DNA of 64,000 nucleotides from Lepidurus packardi (GCA_023053545.1 JAKZAN010000006.1:7947851-8011850); one strand, 5' to 3'. Numbered from the stretch's first letter, positions 14,832 to 27,200 are shown. Numbers and translations are program-made. The notes: generated from the sequence alone by a model not told the origin.

Positions 14832-16555
14832 ATGGATGACGAAGAATTGGGTTTGGGAAATGAGCGGATTTTGAACCTGAAAACGGAGATGGAAGCCATT
14901 GACGAAAGGCTCATGAATGAGGGTTGCTTGAATCTAAATTTGGAAAGTACAAACGGCCTCGGCATGGAAGAAGAAGAGTAAGTTGATTCTACGATTAAAA
15001 ATTCAATAACTTCCGCTATGGCAATGATTATACTGAAGGTTGTTTCTCAGAACAGACGATGGAAATATCATAATTATGCATTTAGACATTCGAGAATCTT
15101 TATCTACCATGAAGGCGATTCTGCAAGAGAAACTCGCCATGGATTTTGCCGATTTTGAGATTTGGCTTCAAGATATGCAGCAGGTTTTTTCTTATAGTTA
15201 TAATTTATTATTAAGGGAAGCTATAAAAATTTTCTTTTAGTTGGAGCCTAATAAAAATTTAGTTGATCAATGTGTCCAAGGAGAAGGCTTGGTCCAAATT
15301 AATATCGAGTTGAAAAAAGTGGATGGGATTGGCAGAATTAATATCGTTGACGTACTTAAACCTCAAGAAGACGGCAGTGCAGAAGCTGCTCCGGTAGAGA
15401 CGGTACCTAAAGTCGCTGTTAAACCGCCAGTTCCAGTTTCCCCGAAACCCAAGGAAAATTTGCCCCCCATGCAGCCTAAGCCCTTGCCAAAACTTTTGCC
15501 AAGCGAAAATGTTACGCGTTGGGTTATGGACGCTCAATTTCGTAAAGATCAAGAAAGGCTTAATATTCCTTTCGGTAATGCTTCATTAATATTTAAGAAC
15601 TGTTCTGGAAATTGCGTTTTGTAGATCCATCGCTCTGGACCGAAGCCCATGTCCGGCATTGGTTGCAATGGGCCGTCAGACAATTTCGTTTAAGAGGTAT
15701 ACAGTTGTCCCAGTGGAACATGAAAGGCCCTCAGTTGTGCTCACTTTCCTTGTCGGATTTTCGCGCACGAGTCCCGCATGATGAACACGATTTGTTTTGG
15801 ACTCATTTAGAACTGTTAAAAAAATGCAAATTCGTCGGTAATGCGTCTCTAATTTGAATATAGTGGACTGCTTTATAATTTGTATTCCCTTTCTTTAGGA
15901 GTGATACAAAAAAGCAAGCCAATTATTCAGTTTGTAACTACGCCCCTATCCGTAAACGATGCAAAAATGATTAAACGTGCCCCCAAGCCGATAACGGTTC
16001 GACCAAGCGAAGTGCAATTGAATCCGGCTCACAATAAATCTGGTAATTTTCATATATCAAAGCAATCAATTACTGATTTTATTTTACGAATGGGTAGGTT
16101 TCAATGGTCAGGTACAGTTGTGGCAATTCTTGTTGGAATTGCTGACAGATTGGACGTACCGAAGCGTGATTGGCTGGATAGGAACCGAAGGCGAGTTTAA
16201 GCTCCATAACCCAGAATTGGTAGCACATTTATGGGGCGAACGAAAGAACAAGCCAAATATGAATTACGAAAAGTTGAGTCGAGCGTTGCGGTATTACTAT
16301 GACGGGGATATGATCTCGAAGGTAAAAACACAACTAAATCAACATTAAAACTAAAATAACTAAAAGAAAATGTAATGTTGCTGGACTCAATCGAAGCTTT
16401 AAACTTTCAAATGGTTCAAGGTACCTGCCAAGAGATTCACGTACAAATTTGTATGCAATTTGCAAGAGCTGTTAGGCTATAGCGCTGTGGAATTGCATGA
16501 ACAAGTAGTAGAATGCGAACGAAGAGCTGTGGCCCGATCTTATGGAGTTGGATAA
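14832..16555 (+). CDS. GABPA: GA-binding protein alpha, Ets-family factor
   Basis: Exons 14832-14977, 15051-15183, 15241-15574, 15625-15837, 15899-16042, 16098-16321, 16421-16555; 442 aa (human GABPA 454; fly Ets97D). Order: ubiquitin-like OST domain (about 50-125), Pro-rich linker, Pointed/SAM domain (about 195-275, [18 protein letters not shown]), and ETS DNA-binding domain (about 330-412) with LWQFLLELL and the recognition helix in [16 protein letters not shown]. After the ETS domain comes the conserved [15 protein letters not shown] tail. By family knowledge it binds GGAA sites as a heterotetramer with GABPB and drives mitochondrial and cell-cycle genes. The exon-6 acceptor at 16097 was chosen over two nearer AGs because only it keeps frame and gives the family motif [11 protein letters not shown]. 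Confidence 0.95.
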
Positions 16556-16635
16556 AAAGGAGCTTACAAAATATAGCCTAGTTTTGTATATAGTTATTTG
16601 TAAAAATACATTTTACTCTGCCTCTATCCCATGCA

Positions 16636-16641
16636 TTTATT
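16636..16641 (-). promoter_or_regulatory. poly(A) signal of the THAP gene
   Basis: AATAAA on the minus strand only a few bases past the THAP stop codon, so the 3' UTR would be very short. It falls inside the 88 bp gap separating this gene from GABPA, whose transcript ends in the opposite direction. Confidence 0.5.
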
Positions 16642-16643
16642 AT

Positions 16644-17141
16644 TCATTCATTTAACATCCTTTTGCCGTTCTTGACTAAAAATACTACTGGGGAGTTCTC
16701 CGTTAAGATCTCCTGATCAACCTGAGCTAAACTGCAATCTAAGAGGCACTCTGAAAAACTCGTACTTGGAGGATTACTTTTAGCGTAATTATGGTCTAAG
16801 GTACGAGTAGTCGCAGAAATTTGGGACGTATTTACATAACAACCGTCAGTATGTTGAGTACCAATTCGATCAAAAATAGTAGGCACCACCCCGTCTTTGA
16901 GCAAACGCTTTTTTTTCACGTAAACAAAACTATCACTCGCAAAGTGTTTCGAGCAAACTTTTTGACGAGAATCACAAGGGTCCAAGACACAGCTTACGTG
17001 CCCATCTAACGCACTTCTCCACTTAATAAGCTTATCACTCGACTTCGGTAGTTTGTGGAAACCAACAGTGATATTCTGTGATTTCTGTGATTTGCGAGGA
17101 ACCTTGTTTCCACAGTCCTTCACTATGCACACAGCCGGCAT
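16644..17141 (-). CDS. small THAP-domain zinc-finger protein
   Basis: Single-exon frame of 165 aa. The first 90 residues form a THAP domain: C2CH ligands Cys5, Cys10, Cys63 and His66, the conserved Trp41, and the closing VVPTIF box at 85-90. This zinc module binds specific DNA and is shared by host THAP proteins and P-element transposases. The remaining 75 residues are Ser/Thr-rich with no second domain, no coiled coil and no transposase core. It could be a short host THAP factor or a domesticated transposase N-terminus; its neighbours to the right are transposon remnants. It overlaps no other gene and ends 88 bp from the GABPA stop, tail to tail. Confidence 0.85.
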   Translation of the reverse strand: MPAVCIVKDCGNKVPRKSQKSQNITVGFHKLPKSSDKLIKWRSALDGHVSCVLDPCDSRQKVCSKHFASDSFVYVKKKRLLKDGVVPTIFDRIGTQHTDGCYVNTSQISATTRTLDHNYAKSNPPSTSFSECLLDCSLAQVDQEILTENSPVVFLVKNGKRMLNE

Positions 17142-17253
17142 TTGTTTCCTAAAAAGGGTATGTCAAAAACACTTACTATTATTCACGGTAAATTTCCTCA
17201 AATATACTGGATTACGACAAGAGACCACCAAACTCACAATTTGTTTTGAAAGG

Positions 17254-17379
17254 ATGGCTGGTGTACAAAGCTGCGCTATGTTACTTCAATCAGGAGACCA
17301 GCCCAGGTGTAGAAACTCCGAGGCTAGGGAAGAAAGCGTGCAGCATCTAGTCATGGAATGCCCAAGCTTTATCAATTAG
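17254..17379 (+). pseudogene. non-LTR retrotransposon C-terminal remnant
   Basis: About 42 codons ending in CRNSEAREESVQHLVMECPSF followed by a stop. The spacing C-x9-H-x4-C after an acidic stretch is the pattern found at the C-terminus of Jockey/R1/I-type retrotransposon polyproteins, just past the RNase H or reverse-transcriptase region. No upstream reverse-transcriptase motifs are present, so this is a 5'-truncated LINE tail. Assignment rests on one short motif. Confidence 0.45.
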
Positions 17380-17799
17380 AGGAAAACTGTCTGATAAAAT
17401 GAGGCGGAAAAACATACCAGTTTCTCTAGACGAAACACTAGGATTTTGATTGAGATGTATTTATTAATAGACACTAGGATATTCGAATATATGTAGTCAA
17501 TGCAGGGATGTAATCAACAAGCACAACACATCAGAAACATCAAACAATGTTAAAATGGACGACGAAGACGATACAATTGCTAAATCAGGAATGCAGCTAC
17601 AAGAAAGTAGTTCCCGGATTTTGCTGCTTTCATTCAGAGGGGAAAGTTTCCTTTCTAGAGAAAGTACTCGAAAGAATGTCAAGTGAAGCACGTACTAAAC
17701 AGGACAATAATAAAATAACAAGTAAATCCTTAAACTGAATGTATGGCATTTCCATCTATAAGATTGTATTGCCATTTGAGAAGTTCTTAGTCAATAAGC

Positions 17800-18356
17800 T
17801 TAACCAACGATATCGATCTGTAATGTACAGCCAATCAGCGACAAGGACCTGCTTCGCAATCTTACAGGTACTGTTGTATTGCTAGTATTGTAGTATTGCT
17901 GTTGTATTGGAGTCAGGTACTGAATCTTGAGAAAGTCGTATTCCAAAGCAAATTCGTCTTCCAAATTTTTAGGGTGGCCTGGAGCATTGTCTAACAGCAG
18001 TAAAGCTTTCCGTGGCAAATTTTTTTCTGTTAGGTATTTCTCGTGGGTGCGAAGACCTCCAGTATCCACTCCTTAAAAACTGCTTGAGTGACCCAAGCTT
18101 TTCGATTATATCTCCACAATACAGGCAGCCTTGATTTCATGATCTTCTGTTTCTTAAAACCTCTTGGATTCTCAGAGTGGTAGTCAAGCAAGGGTTTGAG
18201 CTTGAGATCTCCACTTGCGTTTGCCAATTTTTTAACCGCCCATTTTTTGCTCACCCCAAGCGGTTCGTTGTAAGAGGCAGAGTTCGTTCTGCGAATAATT
18301 TTTTCTCCTGCGCGCGAGTTCATTGTACGAGTTGTTCGTTGTACGGAGTACCACTG
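17800..18356 (-). pseudogene. pogo/Tigger DNA transposon fossil
   Basis: On the minus strand the segment begins with CAGTGGTACTCCGTACAACG at 18356, flanked by TA, the typical Tigger terminal repeat and TA target site. It then encodes a degraded transposase: HTH-like and linker text (YHSENPRGFKK), WRYNRKAWVTQAVFKEWILE, and the DDE strand LLLLDNAPGHP. A frameshift near 18030-18045 separates the two halves, and the frame breaks down before the third acidic residue. The distal end and second terminal repeat are absent. It is therefore an immobile relic, related to the Tigger/Jerky/CENP-B group. Confidence 0.8.
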
Positions 18357-18439
18357 TACTTGGGTCGAAATTGTAATGAAGTGCTAAGAGTTACCTTAGT
18401 GATAAGAGTCCTGCGTTGTGTTTGATTATTTTACTACAG

Positions 18440-19340
18440 GATGGCTACCAGTTTAGGAAAAAGTAAGAAACGCAACACAGAAATTACTATTAAAGTAATC
18501 TTTATTGTTCAGAAGCAATATGCACTTCACTGGGTTAACACGTAAAAAAGAAAGAAAGATCAGGAGTCTCACTCTATTAGAATTTAGGTTGTACTCGTAA
18601 CTGTGTGGGAGTTGAGACTGATTTGTCAGCATTAAGTAATGTCCGAGAACAGTTCGGTTTTCTACTTAGTTTACAGAGAGGGGGCAGAAGGGCCTCTAAA
18701 GAAGGGCCTTTAAAGAGCCTCGCCTAAAAGGGGGTGAGTATGTATTACAGCTGGACAGTTATTTAGATACATTATTCCCTCAGTTTGTGGGAAACAGACT
18801 GAGGCCCGTTCGCTAATAGTAATACGAGAGGTGGGGTAACATAAATGTCAATGGGAAGGAAACTAGGCCTACGGATTGCAAGGGAAACGTCTTGAAGTTA
18901 CGAGGTAACTTACTAAGGAAATTAGGCTAGGGTTAAAAGACACAACAGCTTTAGGTATAGAGTGGCCAGTACAACTATTGAATCCCATCTACGAATTAGG
19001 AGTTCAGTTCTTCATGACAGAAATCGCGTATATGACTTGTGTCGATAACAACCTTTCACGTCATCTCATTGGTACCTAGTCGTATACTACAGAAACATTC
19101 GCTAATTTTTTTATTGCCAAGAATGTATAAGACGCACACAAAACCTTTCTAGGTGAGCGTGATTTGGGTCATCCGCTATTCGCTTAGATGTCCTGGGCTT
19201 GGAAGTTGGATGCCGATTAAAGATTGGGGGACCTAATCTTATAACTGTGTTGCTGGAGTTAGAACCTGTTTCTGTCACAAGGGCCGGTGTATGTGTTGTC
19301 ATAGCTATAAGCATAGGAATATGGTTTGCACGACCTATTT
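18440..19340. other. intergenic, probable repeat-derived DNA
   Basis: No gene recognised. It includes a short imperfect repetition of GGGCCT.TAAAG (around 18690-18720) and otherwise unassigned sequence between two transposon remnants. Confidence 0.35.
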
Positions 19341-19343
19341 TCC

Positions 19344-19405
19344 CAGGGGCGTCGCAAGGGGGGGGGGGGGGGGGGGCACCCCCCCAAAAAAAATATATTG
19401 TGAAA
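19344..19405. mobile_element. hAT-like terminal sequence with long G run
   Basis: CAGGGGCGTCGCAAG leads into a run of 19 G (19358-19376), then CA, seven C and eight A. A CAGGGGCGTNGC start followed by G-rich and C-rich runs is a recurrent end of hAT-type DNA elements in invertebrates. I cannot find the matching opposite end, so extent and family are uncertain. Confidence 0.35.
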
Positions 19406-19592
19406 TACAGTAGGTGTACTCTTGTTATACAGAGAGCATACAATTAAATCTCCTGCTCCACGAAAATGTGCGCACAGAGAAGGCACGTATTACACATACA
19501 AGAAAATTACGGCACTGTTGATTGACAACTCGAGAGCCACCTCGTTCAAGCCAATATGGTATGTCCATATTTGCTAAGCCATGTCCATAGCT

Positions 19593-20892
19593 TCAACGAC
19601 GCTTTGGAAAAAACATTACTTTTCGAGTAAGTAAAGACGTAAGGCATGGAATCTGTTTCTTCTCATGCATAGTAGGATTTCCTGGTGTGTTCGACTGAAA
19701 CTCAGTGGCGACGATTCTCGATGCAATGGTGAGAATGCTTAGGAAGTCCTCCCTCGAGGCGTAGTCCCTCAAAGCCCTGCACAAAGCTTGGATGAACCAC
19801 GAGCCATTGGTAGTATTGCGCCAAGAAAAAAATCCTATTGTACGAAATGCTAAAATGACAAGACGCAAAGATGGGATTAATACTAATACCTGGGATTGTC
19901 GAGTAAGCAATTAGAAAATCGGCGTGATTGGGAATCTTATATGACAATCCGGCACTACTGTCGACAGAAGTCCTGTACTGACCTGGTATTAGAGTAACAG
20001 AATTGTCCAATCTGTCCCCTTGGCAAGCCTAAAGGATAACAAAAATTATACGGTGGCGCAGCGTTTCTCAAAGTGTGCGCCGCGGTTGGCTTGCAGGGGC
20101 GCCGCGAAAGATTCCTATGATTTCATAGATGCAGCAATTATATGGGCCTATGTTCTAAGGAGCTGAGGATATGTTCCGAGGGGCGCCGCAAACGAAAATG
20201 TTTGAGAACCCCTACAGTAGTGTATCAGTGTAACTCCGTTACCTGGATTATGAAAAATTTTGGTTTCCCTGCTAGATCTCTACATTTTTCAGCGGTAAAA
20301 GGCGACCAGAGCATTTCAGGCTTGTAGGGATTATCGCGGGCATACAATTGGTTTGCATCTCCATGGCTAAAAACTGCAACAAGTACACAATCGCTTTCCT
20401 TGTGACATGGGTCTTGGGCAACTACAAGACTAAATTTAAAAAATTTTGAGCGGAATTACAGAACAGAACTTACGCGTATGGACAGCTTCATCAATCTCGC
20501 CAGTTGTACCGTTATGCAAGATTGTAATGTCAAATTCTAGGCTCAATAATTCCTTGTATAAATTTTCACAGTCTTTGTCAGTTCCACTACGCTTATTTAG
20601 TCCCAAAATCGGTTCAAATTCCATATGATTAAAAATTATGGCCTTTCCACGTCTTGGATGCTTCATGTTATAGAAATGTGAATCTCGCTCAACGGGCATA
20701 GCCGCTATATTTTGTACAAAAGAGGGTCGGCTTCCTGGACTTAAATCAGAAACCATCCACTGTGACTACTATTCGTTTTGTTTATATATTAATTTATTTT
20801 GCTTACTCAACAAAAGAAATGGCGTCATACAAATCTCTTGCAAGTTCTTGAGCAACCGCACCATCTTGGTGTCCGTTCATTTCTGTGCTCAT
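19593..20892 (-). CDS. effector caspase (Drice/Dcp-1-like)
   Basis: Exons, 5' to 3': 20892-20812, 20765-20474, 20421-20243, 20028-19890, 19834-19593; 310 aa. An aspartate-directed cysteine protease of apoptosis. The short N-terminal region has no CARD or DED, marking an executioner caspase. The large subunit carries RRGKAIIFNH, FSHGD with catalytic His144, and the active-site pentapeptide QACQG with Cys186; TSVD followed by S is the likely inter-subunit cleavage site. The small subunit has YSTIPGFFSWRNTTNGSWFI, the substrate-groove signature. The first donor (gttgag, 20811) is non-optimal but is the only nearby one in phase; a stronger-looking gtaagc five bases downstream breaks frame. A hAT MITE occupies most of the intron before the Cys186 exon. 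Confidence 0.93.
20059..20214. mobile_element. hAT-type MITE inside a caspase intron
   Basis: A 156 bp element with imperfect terminal repeats (CAGCGTTTCTCAAA at the left; the right end, reverse-complemented, TAGGGGTTCTCAAAC) and two internal GGGCGCCGC motifs. It is flanked by 8-bp sequences CGGTGGCG and CAGTAGTG, which differ only by three transitions, two of them at CpG sites, so they are a credible decayed target-site duplication of hAT length. It has no coding capacity. Element plus duplication account for 172 of the 214 nt intron. Confidence 0.75.
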
Positions 20893-23800
20893 TAAATTTC
20901 CTTCACTTCGCTTCTTCTGATGACAGCCAATTCAAGCTGCAAAAATATTTTGTTTAAAAAATGTATTAATGTTTCACACACTACAAACGGAAACGTCAAA
21001 GTTTGTTTAATTTTCTAATGCTGCATACATAAATATATCCTAGTTGTTTACCTTTTCTCACTACAGCGATATTGATTATTCAGAACGAACAAACACAGCT
21101 TAGCTTAAAAATTATTAATGTAATACGTTGGCACACATAAAATTGAGAATGCGAAATCTTCCACGAACCCACACATCAACACTCCAACATGATTCATCAC
21201 GTCTCAAGCCGCACCTTGCAACTATGAATGAAAAGGATGCACTGACCAGGAAGATCTGCCATCTGGTGGGCTAAGTCAAAGTATTCCCCTGTATCCTAGG
21301 CAATTTAAATGTATATTCCGAATTCGACTAATAAAACTCCCCCTTTCCGGCGTGATACGGCTGCATAACGAAGCACCCGTAACAGCGTTGGTTGCCAGCA
21401 GTATGAAAATCGTAGAGCTAAAGAAAGGGCGTCAATGTTCTTCTCTGTGTAGTTTGCACTAGCGTGGTGACAATGCTAAGTTGATTTCTTCGTATAATAT
21501 AGAGGATTAGAGATTTTTCTCGTAGTTAAGGTACGGTAAGTTATGACTTCTAAAGCCCCAGTAATGCCATCCTTAAAATATCTTGCCGTTTTTGTCAAAA
21601 GTTATTTTAATCGAATACGGTCACCTAGGCGACCGAATATCGACTTTGGCTTTTATTATAAATTGACCCCATGCTTCACACCTGTTTATTTGTCTCATCT
21701 ACCCCGCTTTGCTCCCCTTCCGCTTTTGCCTTCCTATTGACACTCCGCGTAGTGAAAATAACTGCATTCTTTACGATCGGCAAGCGCGTGAAAGCTGAGA
21801 TGGCTCCTTGGTCAAGCAGGTCAAGCCCCATTTCTCATCCATACAGTTTCTTGTTTCTTGAGATAGAGAAGTTCCAGAGTTTTGGATCCCAAGAAAAATC
21901 TTAATCTTTTTGTAACTGATTATTTTTTCAAACATTTAACTTTCATCTTGCATTTAAAGGCACCTTAAAATTCTGTACTTATCAGGGATGACAATTTTTA
22001 ACAAAAGGTGGTGCATCTTCGCTCCCGCTAAAATTGTGTAGGGATCCTCTGTTCCCATAGTGCAAAGGAAACACAATATACCACATGAGTATTTTTATAC
22101 CAATGATTACTTTTTCCTACCAACTGAACTTTATTACCTAATGCTAAGCAACGAAAAGGAACTCTTGCTCCCGGACTCCATTTGAAGAGACTCGACTTAA
22201 TGCATATGTTTTGAGCAGCTGCATATACATGGGTATGTAACACCAACACGTGGTTCTGTGAGCTTTTTTTCATGCTTGAAAAGTGGGGGGCCACTCTTCT
22301 CAGTTTCCGTTTTACAACCCGGAGCAGTTGTTTCCGTAGCCGTGAGGCTTTTTCATCGCTATGTTCGTCGTATTTGAACAAACAAAGAAGATTAAGTCGA
22401 GCTTATTTTGACAAAATTGAATAGCATGTATAAAATACGTAAAACAAAACATTTTTTCCGTTTTTTAGCTGCACGTCCGGCAAGTTCCCAAGAAAGGCGC
22501 ATTCTATAATGAAGCTTTTCCTCGACACTATATTTCCATCAAAACGAAACAGTGCAACGAGAGTCTGTTGCACTAAATCCCTTTTGCCTCAGCTTAGAAC
22601 AACGGTACTTTTGAAAAACTCCCGCTTCTTGCTTCTTCTTCACATCTGCACTCCCGAAATTTTAACGACAGATGGTTAACCTTCTGCAGCGTGAGTTTGT
22701 GATACTGGCTCAATTATGGTGAACTCGGTCCCTTTTTTAATGAGTCCAGTTACGAGTAAAGCCTATTTCTTACAGACTCTCTCACCTTTAAAAAGGCCAG
22801 AGGTGCTAACGATGTGGGTAACGTTGCTTTTTGCCCCGCTTTAGAAGCACCAGTCGCTGAACCACCTTTGACCTTCGCCTTTTGCTCCGTGTAATGGTCA
22901 ATTTCCTTTCTCTAGTCGAAAACACCAAAAGTGATTTCCTTGTGTAAACCAAAACAAAGAGAGCGGGGAATCTTTATTGAAGCTTTCAGAGGAATTAAAT
23001 CCCTACCTTACCTCGCTTAGCATTGAATAGACTTTTCGGTTTTGTACGCAAACGAAAGAAGGGCTGAAGGCTGAAGCTCCTTGTTAGCCCCGCTTCAGTC
23101 CAACGAATTAAAGCAAAAATAATTTATCTTTCTAGAGCCAATCGGTAGGTACAGACAGGAAATAATATGCATGAGAGCCTGCAATAAAAAAAAAATACAA
23201 GACAACTACAAATCTGTGAGAACTTTAGGAATAGCCCATTTCAGTTTTACTACCATTTCATTTCATGACTGGTACCGTTGCTTGTCGTACGTGACAATCC
23301 ATTTCTCTCACTTACTGTTTAAACAAGCGGGCTGTTAGCAAATCAGGTCCACATCTGGTGATGATCCCACTCCTTTAGCAAAAATAGCAACAATGTGTTC
23401 TTTGAGAGCGTACATTAGCTAGGATTTACTCATTCTGCAGTCTGTTTTATTAGTTAATATTTTATGTTTCAACGTATCAATGAACTCCTTTTTGACTGCG
23501 CTCATAAACATAAGAGAATCCGAAGAGCTGAGCAAAGTTAAGCAACGCCTAGACGGCGACCAAGGAGTTGTCATTGCTGGCAGCAGTAATTAACGAACAT
23601 TGTGTTGCCCGGTTCTTTGCTGGAGCGGGGGATCCTCCACCATACAGGCACCAGGCAGATAAGCTGCAGTGCACATCCTTGGCTTTTTTGGGTGGAGACA
23701 CAGGAAGGGACGCATGAAGTGCAACCATAACCACCATTCTTGCAGCCATCCTTCCTTCCACGAGAAAAATAAAAGTTACCCAGAAAGTAAAAGCCCCAGT

Positions 23801-24250
23801 ACTTTGCTTTTCGCAAACGAAATTGCATAGTCATTTTGCTTTTCTCAACTGCTTCTTTTTCTCGGCAAGCTCCCCTTTCGCCACTGAACTTCTTAGAAGG
23901 CATTTAACTCGAATATTAATCTATTGCAGTCAAGCTAAAAACGTGTTTATTGCTACATAACGTAAAAATAGGCCCAGACCAGGCCATCTCCTTCAGTTAC
24001 AAAAAAAAAATGCGGAAGTAAAAATAAATCAATGTAACTTTTTATGTTTCAGTTGGAAAATTATGACTACGTAACGGTCTGGAAATGATTACGTTACCGC
24101 CTAGCTGGTGATACTTGGATGGATTTGTGTAGTGTCAAGCTCACAGTCATGGGTACAAGGCGACCCGCCACACGTACTGTAATAGCGTGACGGCCAAAAC
24201 GCAATCCTAAATCTTAACCGTGCGTCAGGCAGAAACGAAACTGCACAGAA
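20893..24250. other. 3.3 kb intergenic region, no gene recognised
   Basis: Between the divergent caspase and cadherin genes. Open frames up to 117 codons (for example 22028-22381 minus) lack recognisable domains or neighbouring exons. The region should contain both promoters and possibly non-coding first exons. A stretch near 23525-23552 weakly recalls 5S rRNA. Confidence 0.45.
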
Positions 24251-27200
24251 ATGAGAAATAAGAGTGAAATTGGGACTCAGCTCCTTACGTTGTTATGTAT
24301 AACTCTAACCACGAGTACAGAAGCGGCTAATCAACCTCCACGTTTCGTTCTGGATAACGGACAAAGCGAGATCGTCTTGCGGTTACATGAAGGCCCGGAT
24401 ACTCCGGTCGGTAAGTGAATAATGTTTAGTACTATAATTCAATAATAATGTAAATAATATTATATTAAACTGTTTTTTTCTGATACACAGAAAAATTAAT
24501 CTATAAATTACGAGGAACTGATGTGGATGGTGATGCGTTAACGTTTGGATTACTTGGCAAGGTAGCCAATGAAGTGCTTCGTCTAGAGACAGCAGGGCCA
24601 AGGGAGGCCAATTTGTACCTTAAAAGGGAATTAGATCGCGAAACCAAGGAGGAATATTCTTTTATAATCACTTTATCAGATGGCAAGTTGGGTAACGGCA
24701 ATTTCATCACCCAAACTCTGCTTCTGATTGTGGAAGACACTAATGACAACGAACCCATCTTCAAACCGTTCCCCAATACCGTCACCGTCAAAGAAAACAG
24801 TCCGCCTGCCATCTTAGCCACAGTTGAAGCCACCGATCGAGACGAAGGATCTTATGGACAAGTAGAAACATTCAAATAATGAACGTGAAGCTTAAATTGC
24901 GCTTGAATAATTAATAGGTGGTATATAGTCTACAAGAACCAGATGGTGATACGGGTTCGTTTGCTATTAGCACTATAGGAGGAAAAGGTGTAATCCGGTT
25001 GGTACAGCCTTTGGATTACGAGACGAAACCTTTGCATCAGTTACGCATTTTAGCCTCTGACCGGGCCAATGAGGGTAGAATTAACACGGCGACAGCCGCT
25101 TTGCTCGTTAAAGTTGAAGATGAAGAAGACCAGCCACCTGAGTTCGTTTTTGTGCACTCCGTCTCCAGGATCTCCGAAGACGTCCCACCAGGAACTTCAA
25201 TTCTACGAGGTAATTGGCTTAACAGGATGAACAAAACGGACTTGTATGCCTTACTTACATGTTTTTGTTTTATTTTTACCAAATTCTAAGTACGAGCGAT
25301 AGACGGGGACCGCGGAGTCAATAATAATATTACCTACGCCATTACTAACGGGAATAAAGAACTTTTTGCCATCGACCCGCAATTTGGAATTATCTTCGCA
25401 AGAGAGAATTTGGATCGCGAAGATCCTAAGAGCAGCAATGGTGCTTACCTTCTAACTGTTACGGTAAAACTTCCCCATTTAACTACTGCACACTTATGGC
25501 ACATATTACTTCTCTAGGCGAAAGAAGAATCGCGTAAAATAAGACCTCAACCGAGTGCTTCCGTCGAAGTTACTATTTTATTGTTGGATGTCAACGATGA
25601 AACTCCTCGCTTTCGCAGCCCTCATTACGTGGCTGAAATCAACGAAAATGCCCAAATTGGAGTGCCGTTGTCGTTCATGGGAAATACAACACCTGAGGTC
25701 TTCGATTTTGATCAAGTACAAGAAGAACAATAAAGTAGTTATGTGCCTGGGAACTTAAACTTGATTAAATTAGGCAAATAACGGAACATTTCAACTTATT
25801 TTGGAAGGTGATGGAGGCTTATTTGACATCACCCCAGCTGTGGGAGTTAACGAAGTAACTTTCTTGCTCCGTGTGAAAAATGCAGCTCTGTTGGACTACG
25901 AAACTATCAAAGGTACGTAATATTACGGATTAAAATACTTATTATTCTGTCGTACTTTCAGAGGTTAACTTCACAATCGTGGCCCGGGAAGTAGTACCAC
26001 AATATCCCAAGTCATCTTCCGCCTTGGTGACAGTCTATATACGTGACAGCAATGATAACTACCCTCAGTTTGTTCGAGAGACCTATACGGTTAGGCCTTT
26101 GAATATAACCTTGAAAAAGAGTCTTTCATTAAACCGTTTTTAGGCTTCATTACCGGAAAATGCGGGTGCTGGAACTACGGTAGCTTGGATTCAAGCCCGC
26201 GATGAGGACTCGGGCGACTTCGGTACAGCAGGGATTCGTTTTACCGGATTGCAAGGCTCAATTGCTGAAAAGTAGAAATAGTATAGTCCGAAATTTTACC
26301 AGAATAAAAACAATGAATCTTACTTTCTAGGTTTACTTTAGATCCACTAAGTGGAGTTATTACTATCAAAGAAGGCGCGGGAAGAACTTTAGACAGGGAG
26401 CAAGTCAGCCAGTACTCGTTAACCGTTGAAGCCAGAGACAACAACGGCAAAGGCAATCGCAACACAGTCCAATTAACCATCGAGCTGGAAGACGTGAACG
26501 ATAATGCGCCTTTCTTCTTCCAAGCCATGTACGAAGCCCACGTCCAAGAGAATGCAGCCGAATTTAGTTTCCCTATTTATGTCCAAGCCTACGATCGCGA
26601 TCTTAACGGCACTCGTAACAGCGAAATTCGCTATTCTATCGTGGAAGGCGACCCACTAGGCAATTTTTCATTGAACCCGACGACTGGACAGCTTCAAATT
26701 AGTCGACCCCTGGATTTTGAGTTGCTTCTAGCTGCGGATGCCGGACACGGGCACGTTTTACATGGCAGTTTGGGCCACGTCCGCGCTATCAATCTTACCA
26801 TCAGAGTATACGACTTGGGCACCCCGTCTTTATACTCACATGTTACCGCTATGATATACGTTCAAGATATGAACGATTACGCACCCGTCTTCACCAAAGC
26901 CTCGTATTCAAAAACGATTCCGGAAGATACCCCTTATGGGGCTTCCATCCTTCAAGTAAACTATATTTCATCACAAGAGTAATATGCAAATTAACTTCAA
27001 TGTGTTGGTGCAGGTTAAAGCGTTTGATATGGACGGATCATCGCCGAACAACCTCATCGCCTATCGGTTGCAAGGCGGCGGACAAGACAAGTTCGTGATG
27101 GACTCCGTTACTGGCGTGTTAAGAATCGCTTCAGGTGCATCATTAGACCCGGACTCTTTCGAGCCCCGGAAAACTTCGCACATATTGCAAGTGGTAGCTT

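Noticed and set aside
16080-16120. Alternative acceptors for GABPA exon 6 (after ggtcag or gtacag)
   Set aside because: Both give the wrong phase; only the acceptor at 16096-16097 yields the conserved text before the ETS domain.
19111-19486. Open frames on both strands running through the poly(G) and poly(C) tracts
   Set aside because: They encode only homopolymers of Gly or Pro in their middle and are by-products of the tract.
20807-20812. Strong donor gtaagc for caspase exon 1
   Set aside because: It leaves phase 2, which no plausible acceptor for exon 2 can accept; the weaker gttgag five bases upstream keeps frame.
22028-22381. 117-codon open frame on the minus strand
   Set aside because: No recognisable family, no flanking exons, basic random-looking text.
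23525-23552. Weak similarity to arthropod 5S rRNA (GTTAAGCAACG)
   Set aside because: Only about 11 contiguous bases match the internal region; flanks do not follow the 5S sequence and no terminator T-run follows.
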